A stretch of 34,836 bases of DNA, taken from positions 1-34,836 of the forward strand of contig JALEZN010000136.1 in assembly GCA_022772585.1 (NCBI GenBank), in the 5' to 3' direction. The stretch comes from Clostridiales bacterium. Its GTDB lineage: Bacteria > Bacillota > Clostridia > Oscillospirales > Oscillospiraceae. Shown here one piece after another: positions 16,807 through 24,364 of the stretch. The stretch's first letter is position 1; each line of letters opens with the position of its first letter. The notes below the pieces were generated by a model. It was not told the DNA's origin, did no database searches, and worked only from the letters and a program-made list of their open reading frames with translations. A program made the position numbers and the translations under genes.

Positions 16807-17139
16807 CGCCGCATTCTCCTTTCTGTTCAGGCGGTTTCTCCCTGAATCATTTTCAGTATAGAGCCCGGTTCGTCGGCCGTCCAACAGCCCTTTCTGCTCT
16901 CACGATAACAAAATTCTTGGTAACCCGAAAACACGAATAACGATTGGACTCTCCAAATGGAAGCGGCTAAAATGAAATTATTCCCGGTATTCAGTCTGCG
17001 GCAAAGCAGAGCAAGTACATGCTGAACCAAAGCAGTTCTTCCGCCATATCTGTTTCCCGGGATCCGGCAGAGCGGCCGCACACCCCGCCTCTGCCGGGGC
17101 CATCCAGATCCGGAACATCCGTCAGACAGGAGGGATTCT
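16807..17139. other. Intergenic region between divergent M20 and tautomerase genes
   Basis: A 333-base gap. It holds a candidate plus-strand promoter (16944-16973), a TTGGA-CTC-TCCAA palindrome overlapping its -35 box, and an AGGAGG site before the tautomerase ATG. A GC-rich stem-forming stretch (CGGCAGAGCGG..CCTCTGCCG, about 17070-17096) could be a leader hairpin. I found no convincing promoter for the M20 gene and no gene I believe in; the open frame on the minus strand has no ribosome binding site or family signature. Confidence 0.5.
16944..16973 (+). promoter_or_regulatory. Candidate promoter of the tautomerase operon with shared -35 motif
   Basis: TTGGAC (16944-16949), an 18-base spacer and TAAAAT (16968-16973). 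The -35 box lies inside AACGATTGGAC (16939-16949), identical to the permease promoter, and inside the palindrome TTGGACTCTCCAA (16944-16956). This would give a leader of about 160 bases. Confidence 0.5.
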
Positions 17140-17535
17140 ATGCCGGTGCTTACCATTAGCATGTGCAAAGGCCGTACCCCCGATCAGAAGGCACGTTTAA
17201 AAAATGCTGTTTGTACTGCGCTTCAAGAGACATTCTGCAAGGCAGATAACAGTTACAGCATTCGCATGATGGAGTTCACTCCGGAGGATTTCTTCCTCCC
17301 TCCCCCCAAGACCCAGGGATATCTTTTATTCGAGGTGGACTGTTTCCCGGGCCGTGAAGAGTCCCAGAAGAATCAGTTCTATCAGAGCATCCTTGCCGGT
17401 CTGCAGGAGATCGGAGAAGATCCGGAGCAGGCGCTCATCCTTATACGTGAGCCTCCGCTGGAAAACTGGGGATATGCCGGCAAAAAGAATATTCTTCCAA
17501 GCGGGCTCAGATGGTATTATCACACCACTTTGTAG
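17140..17535 (+). CDS. Tautomerase family protein (Tautomerase_2 / YrdN-like)
   Basis: A 131-residue protein of the tautomerase superfamily. It begins MPVLTISMCKGRT; after removal of Met, Pro1 would be the catalytic base. The middle and end (MEFTPEDFFLPPP, then FEVDCFPGREESQKNQFYQSI and REPPLENWGYAGK) match the fused two-unit Tautomerase_2 type found in bacteria. Such enzymes move a proton between keto and enol forms, and some dehalogenate or hydrate. AGGAGG precedes the ATG. It is the first gene of a five-gene operon and overlaps no neighbour; the opine-dehydrogenase-like gene starts 17 bases later. Substrate unknown. Confidence 0.88.
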   Translation: MPVLTISMCKGRTPDQKARLKNAVCTALQETFCKADNSYSIRMMEFTPEDFFLPPPKTQGYLLFEVDCFPGREESQKNQFYQSILAGLQEIGEDPEQALILIREPPLENWGYAGKKNILPSGLRWYYHTTL

Positions 17536-17552
17536 TTGAAGGAGTGAGTCTT

Positions 17553-18614
17553 TTGTTCCATAAGATCAGCATTTTCGGCGGCGGTTCCACGGGGCACGCC
17601 GCGGCTGCCTATTTTACGCTCAAGGGCTTTGAGGTCACTCTCTGTGACACACCCCAGTTTGCCTCCCGCTTTCAGGCCATTGCAGATAACGGCGGCATCC
17701 TTCTCCGGGGCAAAGAGCGCGGATTTGCCCCCGTTCACTGTGTGACGCATGATTTTGCCGCCGCTGCGGAATCGGCGGATCTGCTCATTATCTCTGTGGT
17801 GGCCTACCGCCATGAGGAGGTCGCCCGTGCCATCGCGCCCCATATCCATGATGGGCAGCATATCCTCATCTCCCCCGGCAACCTTGGTTCCTTCATTTTC
17901 CGCAAGGTCTTCCGGGAAATGAACGTGACCGCCGATGTGACTCTTTCCGAATTGGAAGGAAACCTTTTCCCTGCACGCCTCACCGGCGCCGCCGAAGCCA
18001 CGGTGGGCATGCCCTTCCGGGCCAAGAGCTTTTCCGCCCTCCCCGCCTCCGACAATCAGCGGGTGATCGACGCCTATGCCGGCTGTATCGAGATGGTCCC
18101 CTGTGTCAATGTCTTTGACTGCGTCATCAACTCCAACAACTTTGTCACCCATTTAGGCGCTACCATTCTCTCTGCCTGCCGGATTGACCAGAAGGGCCAG
18201 AACTTCAATCTGTTTACCGATGGACTCACCCCCGCTTCCATCCATCTGGCCGAGCTGGCCAGCGAAGAGCGCCGCCGTATCATCTCTGCCATGGGCTATG
18301 AGGAGCACAGCGATCCCATGATCCATATGAACCGCCTTCTGGACCCGGAGCACAATCCCCAGCTGGATGTCTTCCTTACGCTGGACGGCCCCTATGATAC
18401 TGCCCACCGCTACCTGACCGAGGATGGCCCCTGCGCGGGCGCATTCGCCGTGTCGGTGGCCCGCCGTCTGGACGTCAGCGTTCCTCTGCTGGAATCCCTG
18501 GTCGTAATCGCCGGGCAGCTCAACGGACAGGATTACCTGTCCACCGGCCGTACACTGGAGAATCTGGGCTATGACGAATCCATGTCTCTGCCTGAGATCA
18601 TTGCCGCCCTGTAG
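17553..18614 (+). CDS. Opine (octopine/nopaline) dehydrogenase family protein
   Basis: A 353-residue NAD(P)-dependent enzyme. It has an N-terminal Rossmann fold (GGGSTG at 9-14) and an alpha-helical C-terminal domain with the conserved region INSNNFVTHLGATILSACRI, where the His probably acts in catalysis as in octopine dehydrogenase. Members reductively join, or oxidatively split, an amino acid and a 2-oxo acid at the C-N bond. The open frame runs back to 17511 inside the tautomerase gene; the best start is TTG at 17553, eight bases after GGAG (17541-17544), giving MFHKISIFGGG. The neighbours suggest a catabolic direction, but this is inference. Confidence 0.85.
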   Translation: MFHKISIFGGGSTGHAAAAYFTLKGFEVTLCDTPQFASRFQAIADNGGILLRGKERGFAPVHCVTHDFAAAAESADLLIISVVAYRHEEVARAIAPHIHDGQHILISPGNLGSFIFRKVFREMNVTADVTLSELEGNLFPARLTGAAEATVGMPFRAKSFSALPASDNQRVIDAYAGCIEMVPCVNVFDCVINSNNFVTHLGATILSACRIDQKGQNFNLFTDGLTPASIHLAELASEERRRIISAMGYEEHSDPMIHMNRLLDPEHNPQLDVFLTLDGPYDTAHRYLTEDGPCAGAFAVSVARRLDVSVPLLESLVVIAGQLNGQDYLSTGRTLENLGYDESMSLPEIIAAL

Positions 18615-18635
18615 GGCGGCCAGAAGGAGCCTGTG

Positions 18636-19898
18636 ATGCAACGCACTGCAATTATCGGATTCGGCTGTGCCGGTTTTCATGCTGTCAAATCCCTCCGGGC
18701 ACACGGCTATAGCGGCGAGATCCATGTTTACAGCAATACTGGTGAACCCCCCGCCAATCCTATGCTCACGACCTATTATGTCGCAGGCAAACTGCCCTAC
18801 GATGGTATGTTCCCCTTCGGCACATTGGAGTCGCTTCAGGATGAGTATGATCTTGTGCTCCATCAGAACAGCCCGGTGACCGCCCTGGATTCCCATACCA
18901 GGCAAATTGTCCTGGAAGACGGGAGCACTGCATGCTTTGATCACATTGTGCTGGCCACCGGCGCCAGCGCTCTGGTCCCCCCCATCCCGGGCGCGGACCA
19001 TCCCGGCGTCTTTTGTATGCGGACGGTCCGTGACGCGGAAGCACTGCAAAAAAGGCTGGAGAGCGGTGTACGCTCTGCCGTCGTAATCGGTGCGTCCATG
19101 GTGGGCATCAAGCTGGTAGAGCTGCTCCACCGCCGGGGGATCCAGGTCACTTTAGCCGATATGGCGCCCCATATTTTTCCTACCGCCGCTTTGCCCGAGG
19201 TGGCGGCCGAGATCGAGCGCCGCCTGGACGGTCTCGGGATCAATCTGCGCTTCTCCCAGCCCATTCAGGCCATTGAGCAGACCGATCACGGTCTGGATGT
19301 CTGCCTTGGCGGCGGCACCCGCCTGCCCTGTGACATTGCACTGATGTGCATCGGTACCCGTGCCAACACCCAGCTTGCCGACAGCGGGATCCATCTGGGC
19401 CGCGGCATCGTGGTCGACCAGCACATGCAGACCTCAGCCCCCGGGATCTACGCAGCCGGGGACTGCTGCGAGGGTTATAACCTGCTCTCCGGCCAGACCC
19501 AGATCATCGGCCTGTGGGACAACGCCGCCCGCCAGGGTGAGACGGCCGGCGCCAATATCGCCGGCGCGGTGTCCACCTCCTATCCCGGAAACATCACCCA
19601 CAACATCACTCATTTCATGGATATGGATTTTATCGGTCTGGGAGACATCCGGATACAGGGGCAGCGCCGCATTTTTGATCTGCCGAACGGCCGCGGCCGG
19701 GTCGATCTGGTCACCTCCGGCAACCGGCTGGTATGCGTGAATATCCTGGACAACTACCGTATCAGCGGCGTTCTCAAACGCTACCTTCTCAAAACCCTGA
19801 CCGGGGAGAACGCCCGTCTGGGGCCTGCCGGCCGCGGACGGCTGGAACGCGAAGGTGTCCCTGCTGCTCTGATTGACTATCTGGAAGGACTGAACTGA
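18636..19898 (+). CDS. FAD/NAD(P)-dependent oxidoreductase (reductase subunit)
   Basis: A 420-residue flavoprotein of the pyridine-nucleotide disulfide reductase-like class. FAD binding is shown by IIGFGCAGF (GxGxxG, 8-13), LATGA near 106-110 and GIYAAGDC near 270-277. The NAD(P) domain has VVIGASMVG near 149-157. No redox-active CxxxxC pair is present at the N-terminus, so it is like NADH oxidase, nitrite reductase or rubredoxin reductase flavoproteins rather than a disulfide reductase. ATG at 18636 has AAGGAG six bases upstream; the GTG at 18633 is too close. The next gene, a ferredoxin-type subunit, starts four bases later, which suggests the two proteins form a complex. Confidence 0.9.
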   Translation: MQRTAIIGFGCAGFHAVKSLRAHGYSGEIHVYSNTGEPPANPMLTTYYVAGKLPYDGMFPFGTLESLQDEYDLVLHQNSPVTALDSHTRQIVLEDGSTACFDHIVLATGASALVPPIPGADHPGVFCMRTVRDAEALQKRLESGVRSAVVIGASMVGIKLVELLHRRGIQVTLADMAPHIFPTAALPEVAAEIERRLDGLGINLRFSQPIQAIEQTDHGLDVCLGGGTRLPCDIALMCIGTRANTQLADSGIHLGRGIVVDQHMQTSAPGIYAAGDCCEGYNLLSGQTQIIGLWDNAARQGETAGANIAGAVSTSYPGNITHNITHFMDMDFIGLGDIRIQGQRRIFDLPNGRGRVDLVTSGNRLVCVNILDNYRISGVLKRYLLKTLTGENARLGPAGRGRLEREGVPAALIDYLEGLN

Positions 19899-19901
19899 CA
19901 T

Positions 19902-20414
19902 ATGGCCATTATCATTGACCTGGATATTGAGAAGTGCTCGGCCTGCGGCGCCTGCGCCGTGGCCTGCATGGATCAGAATGATATCGATACCCAACGCTGC
20001 GAGGCTCCCTTCCGGGTGGTATTCGACCTGGAGCAGACCGACAGCCAGGGGCACTGCAAGTACACCTATATGGCTACCGCCTGTATGCACTGTACGGATG
20101 CCCCCTGCATTACCGCCTGCCCCTGCGGCTGCCTGTCGAAGGACGCCTCTACCGGCCTTACCGTATTTGACAATACCAGCTGTATCGGCTGTCACAGCTG
20201 CGCTATGGCCTGTCCCTTCGGCGCCCCCTCTTTCAGCGCTGAGGGAAAAATGCAGAAATGTGACGGCTGTGCTACCCGCATTCACTGCGGACTGGAACCG
20301 GCCTGTGTGCGGAACTGCCCCACCGGCGCTCTGCGCTGTGTGGAGGACACCGACTATAAGGAGGAGCACATTGAACGTTCTCTGAAGCGTCTGGCCAGCC
20401 TGATCCAGCCCTGA
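19902..20414 (+). CDS. Four-cluster ferredoxin-type electron-transfer subunit (HycB/DmsB-like)
   Basis: A 170-residue iron-sulfur protein with 16 cysteines in four groups: 12/15/18/22, 61/64/69/73, 94/97/100/104 and 120/123/135/139. This is the pattern of the beta subunits of molybdopterin oxidoreductases (DmsB, PhsB, FdhB, HycB), each carrying four [4Fe-4S] clusters. There is no signal peptide or membrane anchor, so it acts in the cytoplasm. It starts four bases after the FAD subunit gene. Its usual catalytic partner would be a molybdopterin subunit; one is encoded 7 kb away at 27601-29745 in the same island. Confidence 0.93.
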   Translation: MAIIIDLDIEKCSACGACAVACMDQNDIDTQRCEAPFRVVFDLEQTDSQGHCKYTYMATACMHCTDAPCITACPCGCLSKDASTGLTVFDNTSCIGCHSCAMACPFGAPSFSAEGKMQKCDGCATRIHCGLEPACVRNCPTGALRCVEDTDYKEEHIERSLKRLASLIQP

Positions 20415-20436
20415 TCCGGCGAAAGGTGATTGCAGT

Positions 20437-21645
20437 ATGATCATCAGTGCTGCCCGCATGATTACCGGCGACGGCAGGACCGTTTTGCAGGATCACGGTG
20501 TCCTGGTCAATTCACAGGGGCGGCTGTCCGCCATCGCTCCCACAGCTTCTCTCCTGGCCGCCTGTCCGAATCAGGAGCATATCGCTTTTCCTCAGGGCAC
20601 TCTTCTCCCGGGCCTTATTGACCTCCATGCCCATCTGACCGTCCCCATGTCCTCCGCGGATCCCCATCTGCACAGTGACTATACCCAGGCCTATCTGGCC
20701 CTGGAGCAATGCCGCCGTGCTTTCTCCCGCGGAGTGACCACCGTGCGCAGCCTCTGCTGCCGCCCCGGCCTGGAGGATGCTCTGCGCCATGCCGGAGCGC
20801 ATCTGCTGCCCATCCCCCGGCTGGTCTCCAGCGGGCGGGGGATCTGCATGACCGGCGGCCACGGCCACGACCTTGGTCCCGGCGTGGAGGAGGTGGACGG
20901 CCCCGAGGCTCTGCGCCGGGCCGTCCGGACCCGGGTGCGCGAGGGGCACAGCTGGATTAAGGTCCTCACCAGCCACCGGTCCGAACGTCCGGAATTCACC
21001 CAAGAGGAGTTGGACGCCCTTACCGACGAAGGTCATCGTCTGGGCTGCCGACTTGCTGTCCACGCAGGCACGCGAACAGCCGTGGACATGTGTATCCGCG
21101 CCGGCTTTGACACCATTGAGCACGGCACCTTTATGACCGTGGAACAGGCCGCCCAGATGCGCAGCAAGGGGATCGTATGGGTTCCCACCATCATCGCCTA
21201 CTCCTCTGCCTATCAGCAGATGCGTCCCGCAGGAGATCCCCAGGCTCCCTCTCCGGCCCTGCGCTATTTCCAGCAGGCCGATGCGGCCTACCGGGATGGA
21301 TTTCTAGCAAGGGTCCAAACCGGCGTGGCCATCGCCGCCGGGACAGATCTCTGTGTGGATGGCTTTACCGATCTGAACATTCCCCGCGAGCTGCAGTACT
21401 ATACGGACTACGGGATGGATCCTCTGTCCGCCATCGCCTGCGCCACCAGCATCGGCGCTGAGGTGCTGGGGCTGGGCGGCGTGACCGGCCGTCTGGCTCC
21501 GGGTCTGGAGGCGGATATGATCCTGGTAGAGGGGGATCCAAGCAGAGACATCCGCGCTCTTTCTCAGGTACGCCGGGTGTTTCTGAGCGGAAAAACAGTC
21601 TGGCAGGGGGATGAGCAGGGGGAAGGTCCGCAGTCCCCTGTTTAA
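20437..21645 (+). CDS. Amidohydrolase family protein (prolidase/imidazolonepropionase-like)
   Basis: A 402-residue metal-dependent hydrolase. The full active site is visible: HxH at His64/His66 (GLIDLHAHL), a probable carboxylated Lys175 (SWIKVLTS), His209 (LAVHAGT), His229 (DTIEHGTF) and Asp304 (AAGTDLCVD). This points to a binuclear site as in the Xaa-Pro dipeptidase-like subfamily, whose members cut N-acyl or dipeptide substrates. GTGRLAPG-type C-terminal residues (LGGVTGRLAPGLEADMILVEG) are typical. It is the last gene of the tautomerase operon and ends just before a strong terminator. The exact amide or ring substrate is unknown. Confidence 0.9.
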   Translation: MIISAARMITGDGRTVLQDHGVLVNSQGRLSAIAPTASLLAACPNQEHIAFPQGTLLPGLIDLHAHLTVPMSSADPHLHSDYTQAYLALEQCRRAFSRGVTTVRSLCCRPGLEDALRHAGAHLLPIPRLVSSGRGICMTGGHGHDLGPGVEEVDGPEALRRAVRTRVREGHSWIKVLTSHRSERPEFTQEELDALTDEGHRLGCRLAVHAGTRTAVDMCIRAGFDTIEHGTFMTVEQAAQMRSKGIVWVPTIIAYSSAYQQMRPAGDPQAPSPALRYFQQADAAYRDGFLARVQTGVAIAAGTDLCVDGFTDLNIPRELQYYTDYGMDPLSAIACATSIGAEVLGLGGVTGRLAPGLEADMILVEGDPSRDIRALSQVRRVFLSGKTVWQGDEQGEGPQSPV

Positions 21646-21648
21646 CAA

Positions 21649-21684
21649 AAAATGCCTGCCCCGGATCTCCGGGGCAGGCATTTT
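21649..21684. terminator. Bidirectional terminator
   Basis: A 16-bp perfect stem (AAAATGCCTGCCCCGG with its complement) and loop ATCT, with T-rich flanks on both strands. It separates the tautomerase operon from the convergent B3/4-domain gene. Confidence 0.92.
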
Positions 21685-21738
21685 ATTATATATGAATCTA
21701 AACCGGGACGGCATCCCATCCGCCTGGAGCCGGGCAAT

Positions 21739-22446
21739 TTACACTCCCAGCTCTGCACAGGGGTGCTCTGCGTCTACCGTAAATCGGTGGGTCCGGCAGT
21801 TCCAGCCCTCCCTCAAAAGCGTTTCCAGCTCTGCCGCCGCATTCTCCACCGCCTGGCGGTTGCATGTGGAAAAACCGTCGATGGGGAAGAAGATGGTGCG
21901 GCTCTCCGGTGTAACGCAGCCGATCTGGCTCTGCCGCCAGATCCATCGGCGGGTACGTACTCTGCACGCGTCGGCATAAATCAGCTCGCCGGCCTGCAAT
22001 ACCTCCTCCGCGTCCTCTCCCAGAGGGACAAAGCGGTCCGTATCCCTGGAAAACCGCACAGCCACCTCTCCGGTAAGCTGATCCAGATCGTGGGCTCCCA
22101 TGGGCAGCAGGTATTTCAGGGACAGGCTGTTTCCCAGATCCACCACCGGGTTGATCGTGGGCAGCCGGCTGCCCTTCAGCACACGCTTGAGCATAGCCTC
22201 AATGGAACTGGGGAACCTGTTGGGATTGATCCCCAGGTTCTGAAACGCCGTCCGGTAAGGCAGGACCGCCGGATGGGTTTTAAGTTGATCGGGCGCTATC
22301 TCCTGGCGGCAGCGCTCCTCGGCGGCCTCCAGCCGCCCCTCCAGAAGCGCGGGGATGTAATGATTATCAATCCCGTATGCCACAACTCCCCCGAAAACCA
22401 AATCCGGAAGCCGTTCAAATACCTGGCCCTCCACTGCAAATCTCAC
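21739..22446 (-). CDS. B3/4 (tRNA-editing-like) domain protein
   Basis: A 235-residue protein matching the free-standing B3/4 domain, which is otherwise part of the phenylalanyl-tRNA synthetase beta subunit. The segments LPYRTAFQNLGINPNRFPSS (used here only to mark the region), then LPTINPVVDLGNSLSLKYLLPMGAHD and the C-terminal DGFSTCNRQAVENAA are the conserved blocks. In PheRS this domain contributes to editing of mischarged Tyr; the role of solo forms is not settled and some may act on free substrates. The start is GTG (22446-22444), overlapping the FMN reductase stop by four bases (GTGA), so the two are translationally coupled. Confidence 0.82.
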   Translation of the reverse strand: MRFAVEGQVFERLPDLVFGGVVAYGIDNHYIPALLEGRLEAAEERCRQEIAPDQLKTHPAVLPYRTAFQNLGINPNRFPSSIEAMLKRVLKGSRLPTINPVVDLGNSLSLKYLLPMGAHDLDQLTGEVAVRFSRDTDRFVPLGEDAEEVLQAGELIYADACRVRTRRWIWRQSQIGCVTPESRTIFFPIDGFSTCNRQAVENAAAELETLLREGWNCRTHRFTVDAEHPCAELGV

Positions 22447-23006
22447 AATAAAGCGCCCCCGTTCAGCTTATCGGCCAGAGCAGCGGCCTGCTCCAGCCAG
22501 GCGGTGCCCTCCACCGCCCCGCGCTCATACAGGCTGTCCGCCGCCAGAACGCCCATGTCCTTCCACCCCAGATAGTGGGCCAACACGCGGTAAGTATCCA
22601 CCATGGGCGTAAATTCATCCCGGACATCGGTGGCACCGCAGACCAGCAGCATACAGGATTTACCGTCGATGGACCGGGGGCGGTTGTCCTTACAGTAGGG
22701 ATAGAGCCGGTCGATCACCGCTTTCAGGCGGGACGGAAAACTGAAATAATACATGGGCGTCGCCAGGACGACCGCGTCAGCCCGCTCGATCTGCTCACAC
22801 AGCTCATTCATGTCGTCCCGCTGGACGCAGGGTTTCCCCTCCCGGCTCCAGCAGTGGTCGCACGCCAGGCAGCCATTGACTGTTTTGTCACATACCCGCA
22901 CCGTTTCCACTGTCCAACCCTTCAGGGCGGCCGAGAAAGCCCTGGATAACGCGGTGCTGTTTCCGGCGCGGCGGGGACTCCCTTCCAAAATCAGCAGATG
23001 TTTCAT
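22443..23006 (-). CDS. Flavodoxin-like NAD(P)H:FMN oxidoreductase (iron-sulfur flavoprotein type)
   Basis: A 187-residue protein with a flavodoxin-like fold. LEGSPRRAGNST (8-19) binds the FMN phosphate and TPMYYFSFPSRLKAVIDR the isoalloxazine region. Four cysteines are spaced in NGCLACDHCWSREGKPC, the place where iron-sulfur flavoproteins hold a cluster; the spacing CxxCxxCx6C supports an [Fe-S] site. ATG at 23006 has GGAGG upstream and a good promoter at 23039-23067. It is coupled to the B3/4-domain gene. A general redox role is likely; a link with the island enzymes is inference. Confidence 0.85.
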   Translation of the reverse strand: MKHLLILEGSPRRAGNSTALSRAFSAALKGWTVETVRVCDKTVNGCLACDHCWSREGKPCVQRDDMNELCEQIERADAVVLATPMYYFSFPSRLKAVIDRLYPYCKDNRPRSIDGKSCMLLVCGATDVRDEFTPMVDTYRVLAHYLGWKDMGVLAADSLYERGAVEGTAWLEQAAALADKLNGGALL

Positions 23007-23038
23007 TCTATGTTCCTCCTGTCGGATGATTCTTTTCC

Positions 23039-23067
23039 AGTTTAGGGCATACCGGCCTGTCGGTCAA
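23039..23067 (-). promoter_or_regulatory. Candidate sigma-A promoter of the FMN reductase gene
   Basis: On the minus strand TTGACC (23067-23062), a 17-base spacer and TAAACT (23044-23039), about 30 bases before the ATG. Confidence 0.65.
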
Positions 23068-23253
23068 GGCTCCGGCAAATGCTCTTTCTGCTGACCAGCC
23101 CCCAAAGAAACCGCTCGCTTCCACACGCACGGTCTCACCTGCCCTATCCAGGCCGATCTTTTTCCATTCTGCTCATTTTCTCATTATCTTTCCGGAAATC
23201 CCACTCTCCAGCCGCTGTTACCGCTTTTTTTGTTAACTTCCCAACACCAACTA

Positions 23254-24231
23254 CTATTGGACTGTATCTTCAGAATCGATTAGTATGGAATCGTCGGGAG
23301 CTCCACTTACCGGCAGCTCCAGCTTCCGATAAAACTCACGGATCAACTCGATCAGCTTCTCCTCATGCTTGTTCAGCCCATTCTTCTGGTTGACCACCAG
23401 GAAGTTGGTCAGTTCTGTTTCAAATCCGGTCAGTTCCAACAAGCACAATTTGCCGGAGGCCACCAGTTCATCTCCATAATAGGAAAGTGATGGAAGTGCC
23501 GCCACCATATTCTGCTCCAGTACCGCCTTTTTTACGACCTCCATGTTGTTGAATACGGAAAAACACCGCACATATTTGAACAGGCAGCCTACTGTCATGG
23601 TAGACGAGGACGGATGAGCACTCGTTGCCGCCAGATGTTCTTTCTCCAGCTCGGACACATCGACTGTCTTTCGTCCGGCCAGATGGGAATCTCCGCTGAC
23701 GCACAGGCAGAAACGGTCGGTATACAGCGGCTCAAAGAGGAATCCATTGTTATGCGCGGTGTACTGATGATTGAAGAACTCATACCGGGCGGATGCGCCG
23801 ATACCGATATTGGCCGCCCCATTCACAATACCGCTGAGCACCTTTTCAGAAGGCGTCTCCTGCATGGTCAGGGTAAACGCATCTGTCTCCTTCTGTATCT
23901 TATCACTCAGATACAGTCCCAGAATATTGCATGCGCTCGGATATGCCACCAGTGAGATGTTGCGCCGGGTGAGCGCCATATCCTGACACAGATTATGGAG
24001 CTGACGGTTCTTTTTTACCATATCTTCGGCGATCGCAATTACCTGCTCTCCGCGCTCCGTAAGCTTCACGCCCCGATGCGTCCGCAGAAAGATCTTTATA
24101 TTCAGCTCATTTTCCACTGAATTGATGATCGCGCTCAGGGTCGTCTGTCCGATAAAAAGTTTTTTGGCCGCCCTCGAGATCGAGTTGGTGTGGGCCACTT
24201 CCAGCAAATACTCCAGATACTCTGTTCTCAC
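23254..24231 (-). CDS. LysR family transcriptional regulator
   Basis: A 325-residue regulator. The N-terminal winged helix-turn-helix (about 1-60) has the family pattern in AHTNSISRAAKKLFIGQTTLS and ERTHRG-like LRTHRGVKLTERG. The rest is a periplasmic-binding-protein-like effector domain. It starts at GTG 24231 with AAAGGGG nine bases upstream. It is divergent from the MmgE/PrpD operon, the classic layout in which a LysR protein activates the neighbouring operon in response to a pathway compound. It most likely controls 24365-29745 and itself. Confidence 0.92.
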   Translation of the reverse strand: MRTEYLEYLLEVAHTNSISRAAKKLFIGQTTLSAIINSVENELNIKIFLRTHRGVKLTERGEQVIAIAEDMVKKNRQLHNLCQDMALTRRNISLVAYPSACNILGLYLSDKIQKETDAFTLTMQETPSEKVLSGIVNGAANIGIGASARYEFFNHQYTAHNNGFLFEPLYTDRFCLCVSGDSHLAGRKTVDVSELEKEHLAATSAHPSSSTMTVGCLFKYVRCFSVFNNMEVVKKAVLEQNMVAALPSLSYYGDELVASGKLCLLELTGFETELTNFLVVNQKNGLNKHEEKLIELIREFYRKLELPVSGAPDDSILIDSEDTVQ

Positions 24232-24265
24232 ACCAAATATCCCCTTTCTTCGAAATCATGTCCCT

Positions 24266-24293
24266 ATTATAGCATCGTTTCTTGTTTTTTCAA
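24266..24293 (-). promoter_or_regulatory. Candidate sigma-A promoter of the LysR gene
   Basis: On the minus strand TTGAAA (24293-24288), a 16-base spacer and a consensus TATAAT (24271-24266), about 35 bases before the start. Confidence 0.7.
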
Positions 24294-24323
24294 CCTAATT
24301 TTCCATCTTATTTAGTCAAAAAG

Positions 24324-24339
24324 TTGTATATATTAACAA
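24324..24339. promoter_or_regulatory. Possible LysR operator and activator-dependent promoter of the PrpD operon
   Basis: An imperfect AT-rich palindrome (TTGTATATATTAACAA) 25 bases upstream of the PrpD start, containing a possible -10 (TATATT, 24329-24334) with no good -35. Poor -35 boxes are usual for LysR-activated promoters. The true binding site may lie further upstream. Confidence 0.35.
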
Positions 24340-24364
24340 TTCAAACTTTTTTGGAGGTGCAGTT

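Noticed and set aside
16827..17168. Minus-strand 113-residue open frame in the M20-tautomerase gap
   Set aside because: No ribosome binding site, no family signature, and it overlaps the tautomerase start and the candidate promoter.
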